A DNA stretch of 12,692 bases from Campylobacterales bacterium (lineage in GTDB: Bacteria; Campylobacterota; Campylobacteria; Campylobacterales; QNZT01): contig JALULO010000077.1 of the NCBI GenBank assembly GCA_027056215.1, positions 1 through 12,692 on the forward strand, given 5' to 3'. The notes beneath the pieces are model-generated. The model saw only the letters and a list, made by a program, of their open reading frames with translations. It was not told the DNA's origin and did no database searches. The translations under genes were made by a program, and so were the position numbers. Shown in pieces: positions 1 through 5,970 of this stretch. Position 1 is the stretch's first letter. Each line of letters opens with the position of its first letter.

Positions 1-306
1 GCGGGTATACAAAAAGAGACAAATGACTGGACACTGCAAACAGAACTCTTTAGCAAAAGTCAAACATATGGCAAAGATATTCCCTATGATGGTTATATGC
101 AAGCGACATGGCATATGCTAGAACATCACGATATCGTTTTACGTGCTGAAAGATACAAAGATCAAGACTTACAAGTTAAAGAAAATATTTTTCTTTCAGG
201 ATATACCTATCGCCCCCGACCTTGGATTGCGATAAAAGGTGAATATATCTATCATACTGTGCTTTCAAAAAGCCGATCTGCTATCTCATTTTCACTCCTT
301 TTTTAG
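1..306 (+). CDS. Outer-membrane beta-barrel protein, C-terminal fragment (5' end outside window)
   Basis: The open frame runs from base 1 to the TAG at 304-306, so only the last 101 codons of a larger gene are here; the internal ATG at 97 is not taken as the start because coding sequence continues upstream of it. The visible part is made of alternating polar/aromatic stretches typical of beta-strands (for example WTLQTELFSK, YMQATWHML, WIAIKGEYIYH) and ends in SFSLLF, a terminal Phe after alternating hydrophobic residues, which is the usual C-terminal recognition signature of outer-membrane barrels. I infer a porin-like or channel protein; the substrate cannot be read from this fragment. The next gene starts 2 bases after the stop, so it is probably the first visible member of an operon with the PstS-like protein and the histidine kinase. 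Confidence 0.7.
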   Translation, partial: AGIQKETNDWTLQTELFSKSQTYGKDIPYDGYMQATWHMLEHHDIVLRAERYKDQDLQVKENIFLSGYTYRPRPWIAIKGEYIYHTVLSKSRSAISFSLLF

Positions 307-308
307 CC

Positions 309-722
309 ATGAAAAAGTTATTTTTATATCTTTGTTTGACAACGATACTCTACAGTCAAGAACTTTATATCATCGCTAATAAAAAATTTCCAAAAGATAC
401 TTTGACAAAAAAAGAGATAAAAGCACTCTTTTTAAAACGAAAATCAGTCATAAACGGGAAAAAGATTCTCGTGATTAATTACCCTTTTAACCATCAAGAT
501 AGACTCTGCTTTGAAAAAAAAATCTTACAAAAAAGCAGGTACTATTTACAGCGCTATTGGTTGAAAGCACACTACAAAGGTCAACGACCACCCAAAGTGA
601 TTGAAACAAAAAAAACACTTTTTGCCTATCTGTGTGATGTAAATACAGCCTTAGGCTATGTCAGCGGTAAAAGACCGAAAAATAAGGATATAAAGGTTCT
701 TTACCAAAGTAGTTGTCCATGA
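309..722 (+). CDS. Small PstS-like periplasmic phosphate-binding-family protein
   Basis: 137 residues with a signal peptide at about 1-16 (MKKLFLYLC... cleaved near LYS-QE), so the mature protein is periplasmic. The body follows the short single-domain PBP/PstS-like family: an N-terminal strand (LYIIANKKFP), the 'LTKKEIKALFLKRK' helix (32-45) followed by an 'NGKKILVINYP' strand, a conserved helix with 'YLQRYWLKAHYKGQRPP' (79-95), and near the C-terminus 'ALGYVSGK' (114-121), the equivalent of the GAIGYV motif. It is much shorter than a two-lobed PstS transport protein (about 300 residues or more), and no PstC/A/B genes are visible, so a transport role is doubtful. Three Cys (67, 109, 136) remain in the mature chain. 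It lies 2 bp after a barrel gene and overlaps a sensor-kinase gene, which suggests that it supplies ligand to, or modulates, the kinase. No clear Shine-Dalgarno precedes the ATG, so translation is probably coupled to the upstream gene. Confidence 0.75.
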   Translation: MKKLFLYLCLTTILYSQELYIIANKKFPKDTLTKKEIKALFLKRKSVINGKKILVINYPFNHQDRLCFEKKILQKSRYYLQRYWLKAHYKGQRPPKVIETKKTLFAYLCDVNTALGYVSGKRPKNKDIKVLYQSSCP

Positions 723-2350
723 AAGAGATATGGAATAGACTGCCTATCGCATACAAGATGTTTAGTAGTCTGCTACTTTTTGTGTTGGCTGCTCAGGTTT
801 TTGTTATCGTATTTATTTGGCAAAATGAAGCCACTATCTTACTCAACAAAGAGAAACAAAATCTCACTATAAAGCTCGCTTTAGAAGCAAAAAAGCTTAC
901 AAATCATCTTGAAATGCTTGCAAAAGAGACACGTTTTTTAGCAAGTCTAGAAGTGATGGATGACATGATTGCCAAAGATATCGACAAACGGATTTCTATA
1001 CTATTGCAGAAAAAAGCCCAAGATCTGGGTGAAGAAATCGTCTTTGTAGCGATGAATGATAAAAGTTTTGTCGCAGCATCCCAAAAAGGCTTTATCGGTA
1101 AAAAAATCCACAACATAAAACAGACATTAAGCCACAAATATCTCTATTTTGCCGCACCGATATATAGCTCTTTTGATAAAACAAAATCTATAGGAACACT
1201 GGTTTTACTCTATCCTTTAAAAAATCTAAGTACATTGGGTACACTCCAACCACCTACCCCTCTACCTGGATTTTCATCTATACCGCCTAAAAACTACCTG
1301 ATTGTTTCCCAAAAACTTGATGGTATTCTTGCAAACTGGACTATCTATCTATCTGTTTCTAAAGAAGAAGCATTGAAAACACTTAGGCATATTGAACAAA
1401 TCTTGATCATAACATTTATGTTTGCGGTATTGATGTTAGGTGCAGTGGTATGGTTTCTCTCCAAGAAGATGACACGCCCCATCAATACACTTTTAAAAAC
1501 TTCTGAAGAGATTATCAAGACACAAGATTATACCAAACAAGTCATGATTGAGAACAAAGATGAGATAGGACAACTCGCTACCTCTTTTAATACTTTGATC
1601 CAAAAAACAGATGCACTGCTCACACAAAAAGTCAAACATCTCTCCATGATCAACACCACACAAGCAGCCCTTGAAGCCAAAAGTACCTTTCTTTCCATCA
1701 TTTCCCATGAACTACGTACACCACTAGGTTCGATACTCAACCTTACCCAACATCTGATGTTAAGCCCCAGTATAAAGGAAGAAGAGAGTGCCCTTCTAAA
1801 TCGTATCGAAACATCCGCACAACACTTACTTGCCATGATCAACAATATCCTCCAACTGGCAAAACTAGAATCACATACGATACAAGCCTATAGTTCGCCT
1901 GTCAATTTACAACTACTGATACAAGAAGTTTGTGAGATGGTTGAACCACTAGCCAAAGAGAAAAATCTTCTCTTTCAAAAAAGTATCAAACTCACAGATA
2001 CGACAGTTATAACAGATGAGAACCTTCTCAAACAAGTCATCATCAACCTTCTCTCCAATGCTATAAAATTTACACACGAAGGCAGTATATCACTTCGTTT
2101 AACACAAAAAAAAGAGGATTTCATCATCTGCGTTACAGATACAGGTGTAGGCATAGATAAAGAGAGACAAAAATATCTTTTTACCCCATTTTATCAAACA
2201 AATATGCAGATACAAGATCTCAAGAGCAGTAGTGGACTAGGATTGGCACTGAGTCAAAAAGTAGCCATGCTTATCCGTGGAAAGATCTCTATACATAGTC
2301 AAGGAATCGCTAAAGGCACAAAAGCCACTTTTATTTTTAAGTCATTTTGA
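719..2350 (+). CDS. Membrane-bound HAMP sensor histidine kinase
   Basis: Hybrid-free sensor kinase, 543 residues from the ATG at 719; the alternative TTG at 713 adds two residues. I prefer 719 because its ATGA overlaps the stop of the PstS-like gene, a common coupling arrangement. Numbering from the TTG start: TM1 about 15-36, a periplasmic sensor region of about 190 residues, TM2 about 229-250, HAMP about 251-304, and a dimerisation/phosphoacceptor domain with the H-box ISHELRTPLGS (phospho-His 332). The ATPase domain has an N-box (N445, N449 in INLLSNAIKF), G1 box DTGVGID (476-482), F-box FTPF (490-493) and G2 box GLGLA (508-512). All catalytic motifs are intact, so it should be active. The sensor region is not a family I recognise with certainty; its hydrophobic/strand pattern with 'KKIHNIKQ' and 'YLYFAAPIY' could be a Cache-like fold. 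The presumed partner is the convergent response regulator, and the presumed ligand module is the preceding PstS-like protein. Confidence 0.92.
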   Translation: MKEIWNRLPIAYKMFSSLLLFVLAAQVFVIVFIWQNEATILLNKEKQNLTIKLALEAKKLTNHLEMLAKETRFLASLEVMDDMIAKDIDKRISILLQKKAQDLGEEIVFVAMNDKSFVAASQKGFIGKKIHNIKQTLSHKYLYFAAPIYSSFDKTKSIGTLVLLYPLKNLSTLGTLQPPTPLPGFSSIPPKNYLIVSQKLDGILANWTIYLSVSKEEALKTLRHIEQILIITFMFAVLMLGAVVWFLSKKMTRPINTLLKTSEEIIKTQDYTKQVMIENKDEIGQLATSFNTLIQKTDALLTQKVKHLSMINTTQAALEAKSTFLSIISHELRTPLGSILNLTQHLMLSPSIKEEESALLNRIETSAQHLLAMINNILQLAKLESHTIQAYSSPVNLQLLIQEVCEMVEPLAKEKNLLFQKSIKLTDTTVITDENLLKQVIINLLSNAIKFTHEGSISLRLTQKKEDFIICVTDTGVGIDKERQKYLFTPFYQTNMQIQDLKSSSGLGLALSQKVAMLIRGKISIHSQGIAKGTKATFIFKSF

Positions 2351-3005
2351 TCGTAAATCCGACACCTCTGACTGTTTCGATCAAAGTCGCTGCATTGCCT
2401 AGTTTTTTACGTAGATTTTTGATATGTGCATCTACGATATTGCTTGACTTTAAAGCATCAAAATCGCGGTTTAGATACTCACTGATTTGGTAACGGGTAA
2501 GCACAACATTTGCATTTGTAACCAAAAACTCTAACAATTCAAACTCTTTTTTCGACAAAAACACAGCCTCATCATCTACAAAAACTTCTCTTTTAAGAAA
2601 ATTTAAACGCAAGTTTTGGATAGAAATCTCAATCTGTTTTTGTGTGCTTTCACGACGTAAAAGTGCACGAATACGTGCGATAAGTTCAACATGAGAAAAG
2701 GGTTTTTCTAAGTAATCATCTGCGCCACTGTTGAGTGCTTGGGCTTTTTGGTGTGCTTCATTTTTACTAGAGAGAAATAAAATTGGCGTTTGCAAATGCA
2801 AAGCACGTTGTTTTTGCAAAAAGTCAATCCCATTACCATCAGGAAACATCCAATCTAAAATGATCAAATCATATACCAATGCATCAATCTTTTCATACGC
2901 CTCTTGTATAGAGTATGCCACATAAAGATCAAAACCAGCCTCTTTCAGTAGCTTTTTTAACCCAAAAACAAGTTCTTTATTATCATCTATGATCAGTATA
3001 TGCAT
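2337..3005 (-). CDS. OmpR/PhoB-family DNA-binding response regulator
   Basis: 222 residues. The N-terminal receiver domain (about 1-115) has the acidic pair D7/D8, phospho-acceptor D51 in LIILDWMFPDG, the Ser switch at 79 (LFLSSK) and Lys101 in the LEKPF motif. The C-terminal winged-helix DNA-binding domain (about 122-222) has the family features LSKKEFELLEFL, the recognition-helix region SSNIVDAHIKNLRKKL (188-202) and the wing ETVRGVGF. It is therefore a complete transcription factor. The ATG at 3003-3005 has a good ribosome site (AGAAGG, 9-nt spacer) and an extended -10 promoter just upstream. The gene runs towards the histidine kinase gene and overlaps its 3' end by 14 bp. Because it points away from the DUF4266/DUF3570 genes, its upstream region is shared with them, making autoregulation and control of that operon plausible. 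This pairing is inferred from position only. Confidence 0.93.
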   Translation of the reverse strand: MHILIIDDNKELVFGLKKLLKEAGFDLYVAYSIQEAYEKIDALVYDLIILDWMFPDGNGIDFLQKQRALHLQTPILFLSSKNEAHQKAQALNSGADDYLEKPFSHVELIARIRALLRRESTQKQIEISIQNLRLNFLKREVFVDDEAVFLSKKEFELLEFLVTNANVVLTRYQISEYLNRDFDALKSSNIVDAHIKNLRKKLGNAATLIETVRGVGFTIKMT

Positions 3006-3014
3006 GCTTGTATG

Positions 3015-3040
3015 CCTTCTGTTTTGATGTTATTATAGCA
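3015..3040 (-). promoter_or_regulatory. Extended -10 promoter and ribosome site of the response-regulator gene
   Basis: On the minus strand TGCTATAAT occupies 3040-3032, a perfect extended -10 element. Transcription should begin near 3025, giving a leader of about 20 nt. The Shine-Dalgarno AGAAGG is at 3020-3015, 9 nt before the ATG. A TTGATA at 3064-3059 is 21 bp from the -10 hexamer, too far for a normal -35 box. This start separates regulator expression from the kinase operon. Confidence 0.65.
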
Positions 3041-3085
3041 AACTTTCATCACCTTTTCTATCAAATGTATAAAGATATACTCAAC

Positions 3086-3098
3086 ATGCTTTTAGCAT
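3086..3098. repeat. Small perfect inverted repeat in the divergent control region
   Basis: ATGCT-TTT-AGCAT forms a perfect 5-bp palindrome with a 3-base centre, in the 189-bp region between the divergent response-regulator and DUF4266 genes. It lies about 50-65 bp upstream of the regulator's -10 and about 65-75 bp upstream of the DUF4266 -10. A second short palindrome, ATAAT-TT-ATTAT, lies at 3104-3115. Either could be an operator half-site, but OmpR-family proteins usually bind direct repeats, and short palindromes are frequent by chance in AT-rich DNA. Confidence 0.25.
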
Positions 3099-3157
3099 TA
3101 AAAATAATTTATTATCTTAAGTATTTAAACTAATAATCAAATATTATAAGTTGTTTA

Positions 3158-3189
3158 TGCTACAATCAAAATAATTTTATTTCTTAGGA
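3158..3189 (+). promoter_or_regulatory. Extended -10 promoter and ribosome site for the DUF4266-DUF3570 genes
   Basis: TGCTACAAT at 3158-3166 is an extended -10 element with one mismatch from TATAAT. Transcription would start near 3173 and give a leader of about 22 nt. AGGA at 3186-3189 is a Shine-Dalgarno with a 5-nt spacer to the ATG at 3195. No -35 box is recognisable; the upstream DNA is T/A-rich, as is common for Campylobacterota promoters. Confidence 0.6.
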
Positions 3190-3194
3190 TTATC

Positions 3195-3407
3195 ATGAAG
3201 TTTTTTCTACTTTTACTACCCCTACTATCACTCACTGGATGTATCCAAGATGTCTCTTCATGGCAAAAAGCCACTTTGGCAAAAGAGACGATGCGTAAAG
3301 ATGGTGGCAATAGCGCTAAACAAAAGTTCAATGAACATATCTTTATCTCCAAAGAAGCTGCCAAAGGCGGTGGTGGGGTAAGTGGTGGAGGTTGCGGATG
3401 CAGATAG
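3195..3407 (+). CDS. DUF4266-type small lipoprotein with Gly/Cys C-terminal tail
   Basis: 70-residue lipoprotein. Residues 1-15 are a signal peptide ending in the lipobox LTGC, so Cys16 would be lipidated. Residue +2 is Ile rather than Asp, which favours sorting to the outer membrane. The mature 55 residues carry the pattern I associate with DUF4266: Trp23 and 'LAKETM' in the first half, 'HIFISKEAAKGGGG' in the second, and the terminal GGGCGCR with Cys67 and Cys69. The function of the family is not established to my knowledge. In other Proteobacteria I recall DUF4266 next to DUF3570 together with a thioredoxin-like protein and an ApbE-type flavin transferase; here only DUF3570 is adjacent. 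The tail could bind metal, form a disulfide, or be modified; the sequence does not decide between these. Its last codons carry the ribosome site of the next gene and overlap it by 10 bp. Confidence 0.85.
   Translation: MKFFLLLLPLLSLTGCIQDVSSWQKATLAKETMRKDGGNSAKQKFNEHIFISKEAAKGGGGVSGGGCGCR
3387..3391 (+). promoter_or_regulatory. Shine-Dalgarno for DUF3570, embedded in the DUF4266 Gly codons
   Basis: GGAGG at 3387-3391 lies inside the codons for the Gly-Gly-Gly-Cys tail and is 6 nt upstream of the ATG at 3398. This fixes the DUF3570 start at 3398: the TTG at 3392 would have no spacer to the same site. Translation of the two proteins is therefore likely coupled. Confidence 0.75.
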
Positions 3408-4585
3408 TACCTAAACTCTCCATCCTAAGCGCCCTTGCAATCTTTGCTACAACCCTAGCAGCCCAAGATTCTATCTCGGTTCAGATGCTTTACTATGATG
3501 AAAATGATGAAACAACCACTATCGTATCGCCCAATATCGCGTTAAATCTTGATCTTAGTGCTGATTATACGCTTAATGCCTCACTCGGTATGGATGCGCT
3601 GACCGGTGCATCGCAAACTTATTATGACAAAAGTTATGTACCTTCTAGCGGTGCATCTCCCTATAAGCATGCCAAAAGCAACCCTTCTGCATATGCCAGA
3701 GGTGCACGTATATCACAACAAGATGTAGGCTATGGTTTGGTGGATTATAGAGATTATCGTTATAGTGGAAATATCTCCTTAACCAAAAGATTGGCAAACA
3801 GAGATGAACTCACCGGTGGACTCTCTTACAACAACGAGTACGAGTTTCACATCCCTGAACTCTCTTTGGGTTATAAACACTGGTTAGACCAACATAAAAA
3901 CAGTGCCATCGAAGCTTCTGTTGCCTATCAGTATGCCTATGTCCTCATCTGGTGTCGTGACAATGACCTGTGCGACACAAACAGCGGTGCAAGTGAGACC
4001 TTTCACCAAAACAATACCTTTGCACAAGTAGCCTATTCGCAAGTGATAAACAAAACATCCAAAGCCAAACTCACCCTCTTTTACAACAATGAAAACGGCT
4101 TTTTAAGCAACCCCTATAAAAACATCGTACGCGACTACAACACCGCCCCGATCGTGACTAACGAACGCCGTCCCGACAACAGACAAGGCTACGGTGCAAA
4201 GATCGCCTACCAAAAAGCCCTCGATAAAAAGTTTACCATACACGGCAGTTACCGATACTATCATGACACATGGGATATCGATGCACACACGCTGCAAACT
4301 TCACTCTTTTATGAGTACAGTCAAAAAACAACCTTTGAAACCACCCTTCGTTACTACACGCAAAATAAGGCAAAGTTTTACAACGGTTCAAAAACATATT
4401 TCACAGATGAAAAATACGCTTCAAGCGATATCAGACTAGGAGATCTAAAGTCATATTACCTGCAAGCGGGTATCAACTACAAGCTGAAAAAAGATTTGAT
4501 ACAAAGCTTTTACTTCAACTACTATAAACAAGACAATGGTCTAAAAGCCATCTCCTTTATCTTAGGACAAAAGTATTTGTTTTGA
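3398..4585 (+). CDS. DUF3570 outer-membrane beta-barrel protein
   Basis: 395 residues from the ATG at 3398, chosen over the TTG at 3392 because a strong GGAGG lies 6 nt upstream. Residues 1-22 form a signal peptide (cleavage near LAA-QD). The mature protein begins with strands SISVQMLYYDENDE and TIVSPNIALNLDLSADYTLNASLGMDALTGAS (42-72); the 'D-ALTGAS' segment following alternating strands is characteristic of DUF3570. The rest is a series of amphipathic strands rich in Tyr and aromatic girdle residues (YSGNISLTKRL, ELTGGLSYNNEYEF, TFETTLRYYTQ), ending in FILGQKYLF with a terminal Phe, so I infer a barrel of roughly 14-18 strands in the outer membrane. A C-x5-C pair (WCRDNDLC, near 190) lies in a probable loop and could form a disulfide. 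It overlaps the DUF4266 gene by 10 bp, suggesting the lipoprotein and barrel act together. Transport substrate or function is unknown. Confidence 0.85.
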   Translation: MQIVPKLSILSALAIFATTLAAQDSISVQMLYYDENDETTTIVSPNIALNLDLSADYTLNASLGMDALTGASQTYYDKSYVPSSGASPYKHAKSNPSAYARGARISQQDVGYGLVDYRDYRYSGNISLTKRLANRDELTGGLSYNNEYEFHIPELSLGYKHWLDQHKNSAIEASVAYQYAYVLIWCRDNDLCDTNSGASETFHQNNTFAQVAYSQVINKTSKAKLTLFYNNENGFLSNPYKNIVRDYNTAPIVTNERRPDNRQGYGAKIAYQKALDKKFTIHGSYRYYHDTWDIDAHTLQTSLFYEYSQKTTFETTLRYYTQNKAKFYNGSKTYFTDEKYASSDIRLGDLKSYYLQAGINYKLKKDLIQSFYFNYYKQDNGLKAISFILGQKYLF

Positions 4586-4625
4586 TTATTTCACAATTTA
4601 CTGTTACAATACCAAATATAAAGGA
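4582..4625 (+). promoter_or_regulatory. Promoter and ribosome site of the DUF4197 gene
   Basis: TTGATT at 4582-4587, a 17-bp spacer and TACAAT at 4605-4610 preceded by TG (TGTTACAAT at 4602-4610) make the most consensus-like vegetative promoter in the window. It starts inside the stop region of the DUF3570 gene. Transcription should begin near 4617; AAGGA at 4621-4625 gives a 6-nt spacer to the ATG at 4632. The gene can thus be expressed apart from the upstream pair. Confidence 0.65.
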
Positions 4626-4631
4626 CAAAAT

Positions 4632-5447
4632 ATGACAATCATCAAAACACTTTTTATCAGTTCCTCTCTTCTTACGTTACAACTTTACGCAGGCTGGCAA
4701 GATCAACTTGGCGGTTTGATAAACCAAGTACAAAAAACCCAAACCCAACCAAGCAAGCACAAAAGCGACTCCTCTGTCAATCTCTCTAATGCAGACATGA
4801 ATAGTGCTTTAAAAACAGCACTCTCAAAAGGTGTCAGTTACGCAGTCAATGATCTAGGCAAAGAGGGAGGCTATCTCAACAATCCACTGGTTAAAATATC
4901 CTTGCCAAAAAACCTCCAAACCAGTGCAAAGATGATACGCAAACTCGGTGGTGGAAAATATGTCGATGATCTCATCATCGCAATCAATAAAGCGGCACAA
5001 GAAGCAGCACCTAAAAGTGCTAATATCTTCATGCAATCTATCAAGGACATGACTGTTAGCGATGCAAAAGGTATCTTAACAGGTGATGATGATGCAGCAA
5101 CACAGTACTTTCGTAAAAATACTACCACTAAACTTTCAAAAGTGATAGAACCGATCGTAAAAAACAGTATGGCACATAACGATGTCTCAAAATACTACAG
5201 TACGTTTATGTCATTTTACAAAAAAAATGCCGGTATCTTACAAAATAAATCGCTCACTTCACTAAGCAGTAAGTTTGGACTCGATGCCTATCTACCAAAT
5301 CAAAAAGATGAAAACCTCGACAGTTACGTCACCCACAAATCGATCGACGGTTTGATGACCATGATAGCCCAAAAAGAAAAAGAGATCCGAAAAAATCCTA
5401 TGCTACAACATAGTGATATCTTGAAAAAAGTATTTGGAGCATTTTGA
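4632..5447 (+). CDS. Exported DUF4197 family protein
   Basis: 271 residues with a signal peptide of about 20 residues (MTIIKTLFIS... cleaved near LYA-GW) and no lipobox, so it is probably periplasmic and soluble. After a Lys/Gln/Ser-rich linker (about 30-50), the DUF4197 domain occupies about 50-270. Recognisable family segments are 'ALKTALSKGVSYAVNDLGKEGGYLNNP', 'VKISLPKNLQ', 'LGGGKYVDDL', 'INKAAQEAAP' and 'DAKGILTGDDDAATQYFRKNT'. The domain looks almost wholly helical, with no Cys in the mature chain and no obvious catalytic triad or metal motif. The biochemical role of the family is unknown to me. It is encoded 46 bp after the DUF3570 barrel on the same strand but has its own promoter, so membership of the same functional unit is possible, not proven. 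Identification rests on recall of the family's conserved blocks, which match closely. Confidence 0.85.
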   Translation: MTIIKTLFISSSLLTLQLYAGWQDQLGGLINQVQKTQTQPSKHKSDSSVNLSNADMNSALKTALSKGVSYAVNDLGKEGGYLNNPLVKISLPKNLQTSAKMIRKLGGGKYVDDLIIAINKAAQEAAPKSANIFMQSIKDMTVSDAKGILTGDDDAATQYFRKNTTTKLSKVIEPIVKNSMAHNDVSKYYSTFMSFYKKNAGILQNKSLTSLSSKFGLDAYLPNQKDENLDSYVTHKSIDGLMTMIAQKEKEIRKNPMLQHSDILKKVFGAF

Positions 5448-5469
5448 GACTATACCACACCAACAAAAT

Positions 5470-5514
5470 ACATAAAGTTAATTATGCCTTTGTATAATTC
5501 ATATATCTTTATGT
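5470..5514. repeat. Interrupted AT-rich inverted repeat upstream of mntA
   Basis: ACATAAAG (5470-5477) is perfectly complementary to CTTTATGT (5507-5514), and nested inside it AATTAT (5480-5485) pairs with ATAATT (5494-5499). A transcript could fold into an interrupted hairpin, but it is nearly all A-U and is not followed by a U-run, so it is a poor intrinsic terminator. It sits 23 bp after the DUF4197 stop and about 100 bp before mntA. A perfect TATAAT hexamer (5493-5498) is part of the inner arm, so the element may instead mark a promoter/operator for the toxin-antitoxin genes. Confidence 0.35.
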
Positions 5515-5601
5515 TTCCCTTTCGGTTTGATTATTCCTAAGGCACGTACTCATTGGATTGTTTTATAGGTTATATACTTTCGATTTTAATCTCTAATAAG
5601 C

Positions 5602-5607
5602 TACAAT
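5602..5607 (+). promoter_or_regulatory. Possible -10 box of mntA giving a leaderless transcript
   Basis: TACAAT at 5602-5607, in the context GCTACAAT also seen before the DUF4266 gene, ends 6 bases before the mntA ATG at 5614. A start site 6-7 bases downstream of the hexamer would fall on or next to the A of the ATG. No Shine-Dalgarno is visible. Alternatives are TATACT at 5573-5578 and TATAAT at 5493-5498, which would give leaders of about 30 or 110 nt. Confidence 0.4.
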
Positions 5608-5613
5608 ACCTAT

Positions 5614-5970
5614 ATGAAAGAACAACTTCAAAAATGCATACAAACAGATAAAAATATACTTTTTGCCTATCTTTTTGGCTCGTATGCAGATAGTACAGCA
5701 CACAAAAAAAGCGATATAGACATAGCTATATACTTTCAAAGTCATACACTTGATGATAAACTTTCCGTGATACATACACTCCAAAAAACAGTGCAAAAAG
5801 ATATAGACCTTGTTACGCTAAATGAAGTGCAAAACATCTTCTTATTAGAAGCTATTTTAAACAAAGGGATTTTGCTCAAAGATCACAAAGAACGTCCCTA
5901 CTTTGAAGTGTGTAAAGAACATGAGATTATAGATTTTAAAAACTTTTTAAAGTATATCGATGCGGCATAA
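5614..5970 (+). CDS. mntA: MntA-type nucleotidyltransferase antitoxin
   Basis: 118 residues forming a minimal nucleotidyltransferase (MNT) domain. The active-site signature GS-x10-D-x-D is present: Gly22-Ser23 in LFGSYADS, then Asp34 and Asp36 in SDIDIAIY. A likely third acidic residue is in the following strand KDIDLVTL (Asp63/Asp65). In characterised members of this pair the enzyme transfers AMP from ATP to a Tyr beside the HEPN active site of HepT, silencing the toxin; intact acidic residues suggest the same here. The gene overlaps hepT by 11 bp, the usual tight coupling for a toxin-antitoxin operon. There is no ribosome site, so either leaderless initiation or a weak start is implied. The ATG at 5614 fits the expected N-terminus of the fold; no in-frame alternative upstream seems better. 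Confidence 0.88.
   Translation: MKEQLQKCIQTDKNILFAYLFGSYADSTAHKKSDIDIAIYFQSHTLDDKLSVIHTLQKTVQKDIDLVTLNEVQNIFLLEAILNKGILLKDHKERPYFEVCKEHEIIDFKNFLKYIDAA

Noticed and set aside
97..306. A 69-residue gene starting at the ATG at 97
   Set aside because: The frame is open to base 1 with the same beta-strand-like pattern, so this is an internal Met of a truncated larger gene.
713..718. TTG start for the histidine kinase
   Set aside because: It adds only two residues; the ATG at 719 overlapping the upstream stop as ATGA is the more usual start.
3392..3397. TTG start for the DUF3570 protein
   Set aside because: The GGAGG ends at 3391 and would leave no spacer; the ATG at 3398 has a 6-nt spacer.
5448..5613. 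Attachment site or island boundary next to the toxin-antitoxin pair
   Set aside because: I see no tRNA gene, integrase or flanking direct repeats, and base composition looks like that of the neighbours.
5593..5796. Minus-strand 67-residue Cys-rich open frame over the mntA start
   Set aside because: It is antisense to a clear nucleotidyltransferase gene including its active-site codons, and shows no ribosome site or recognisable domain.
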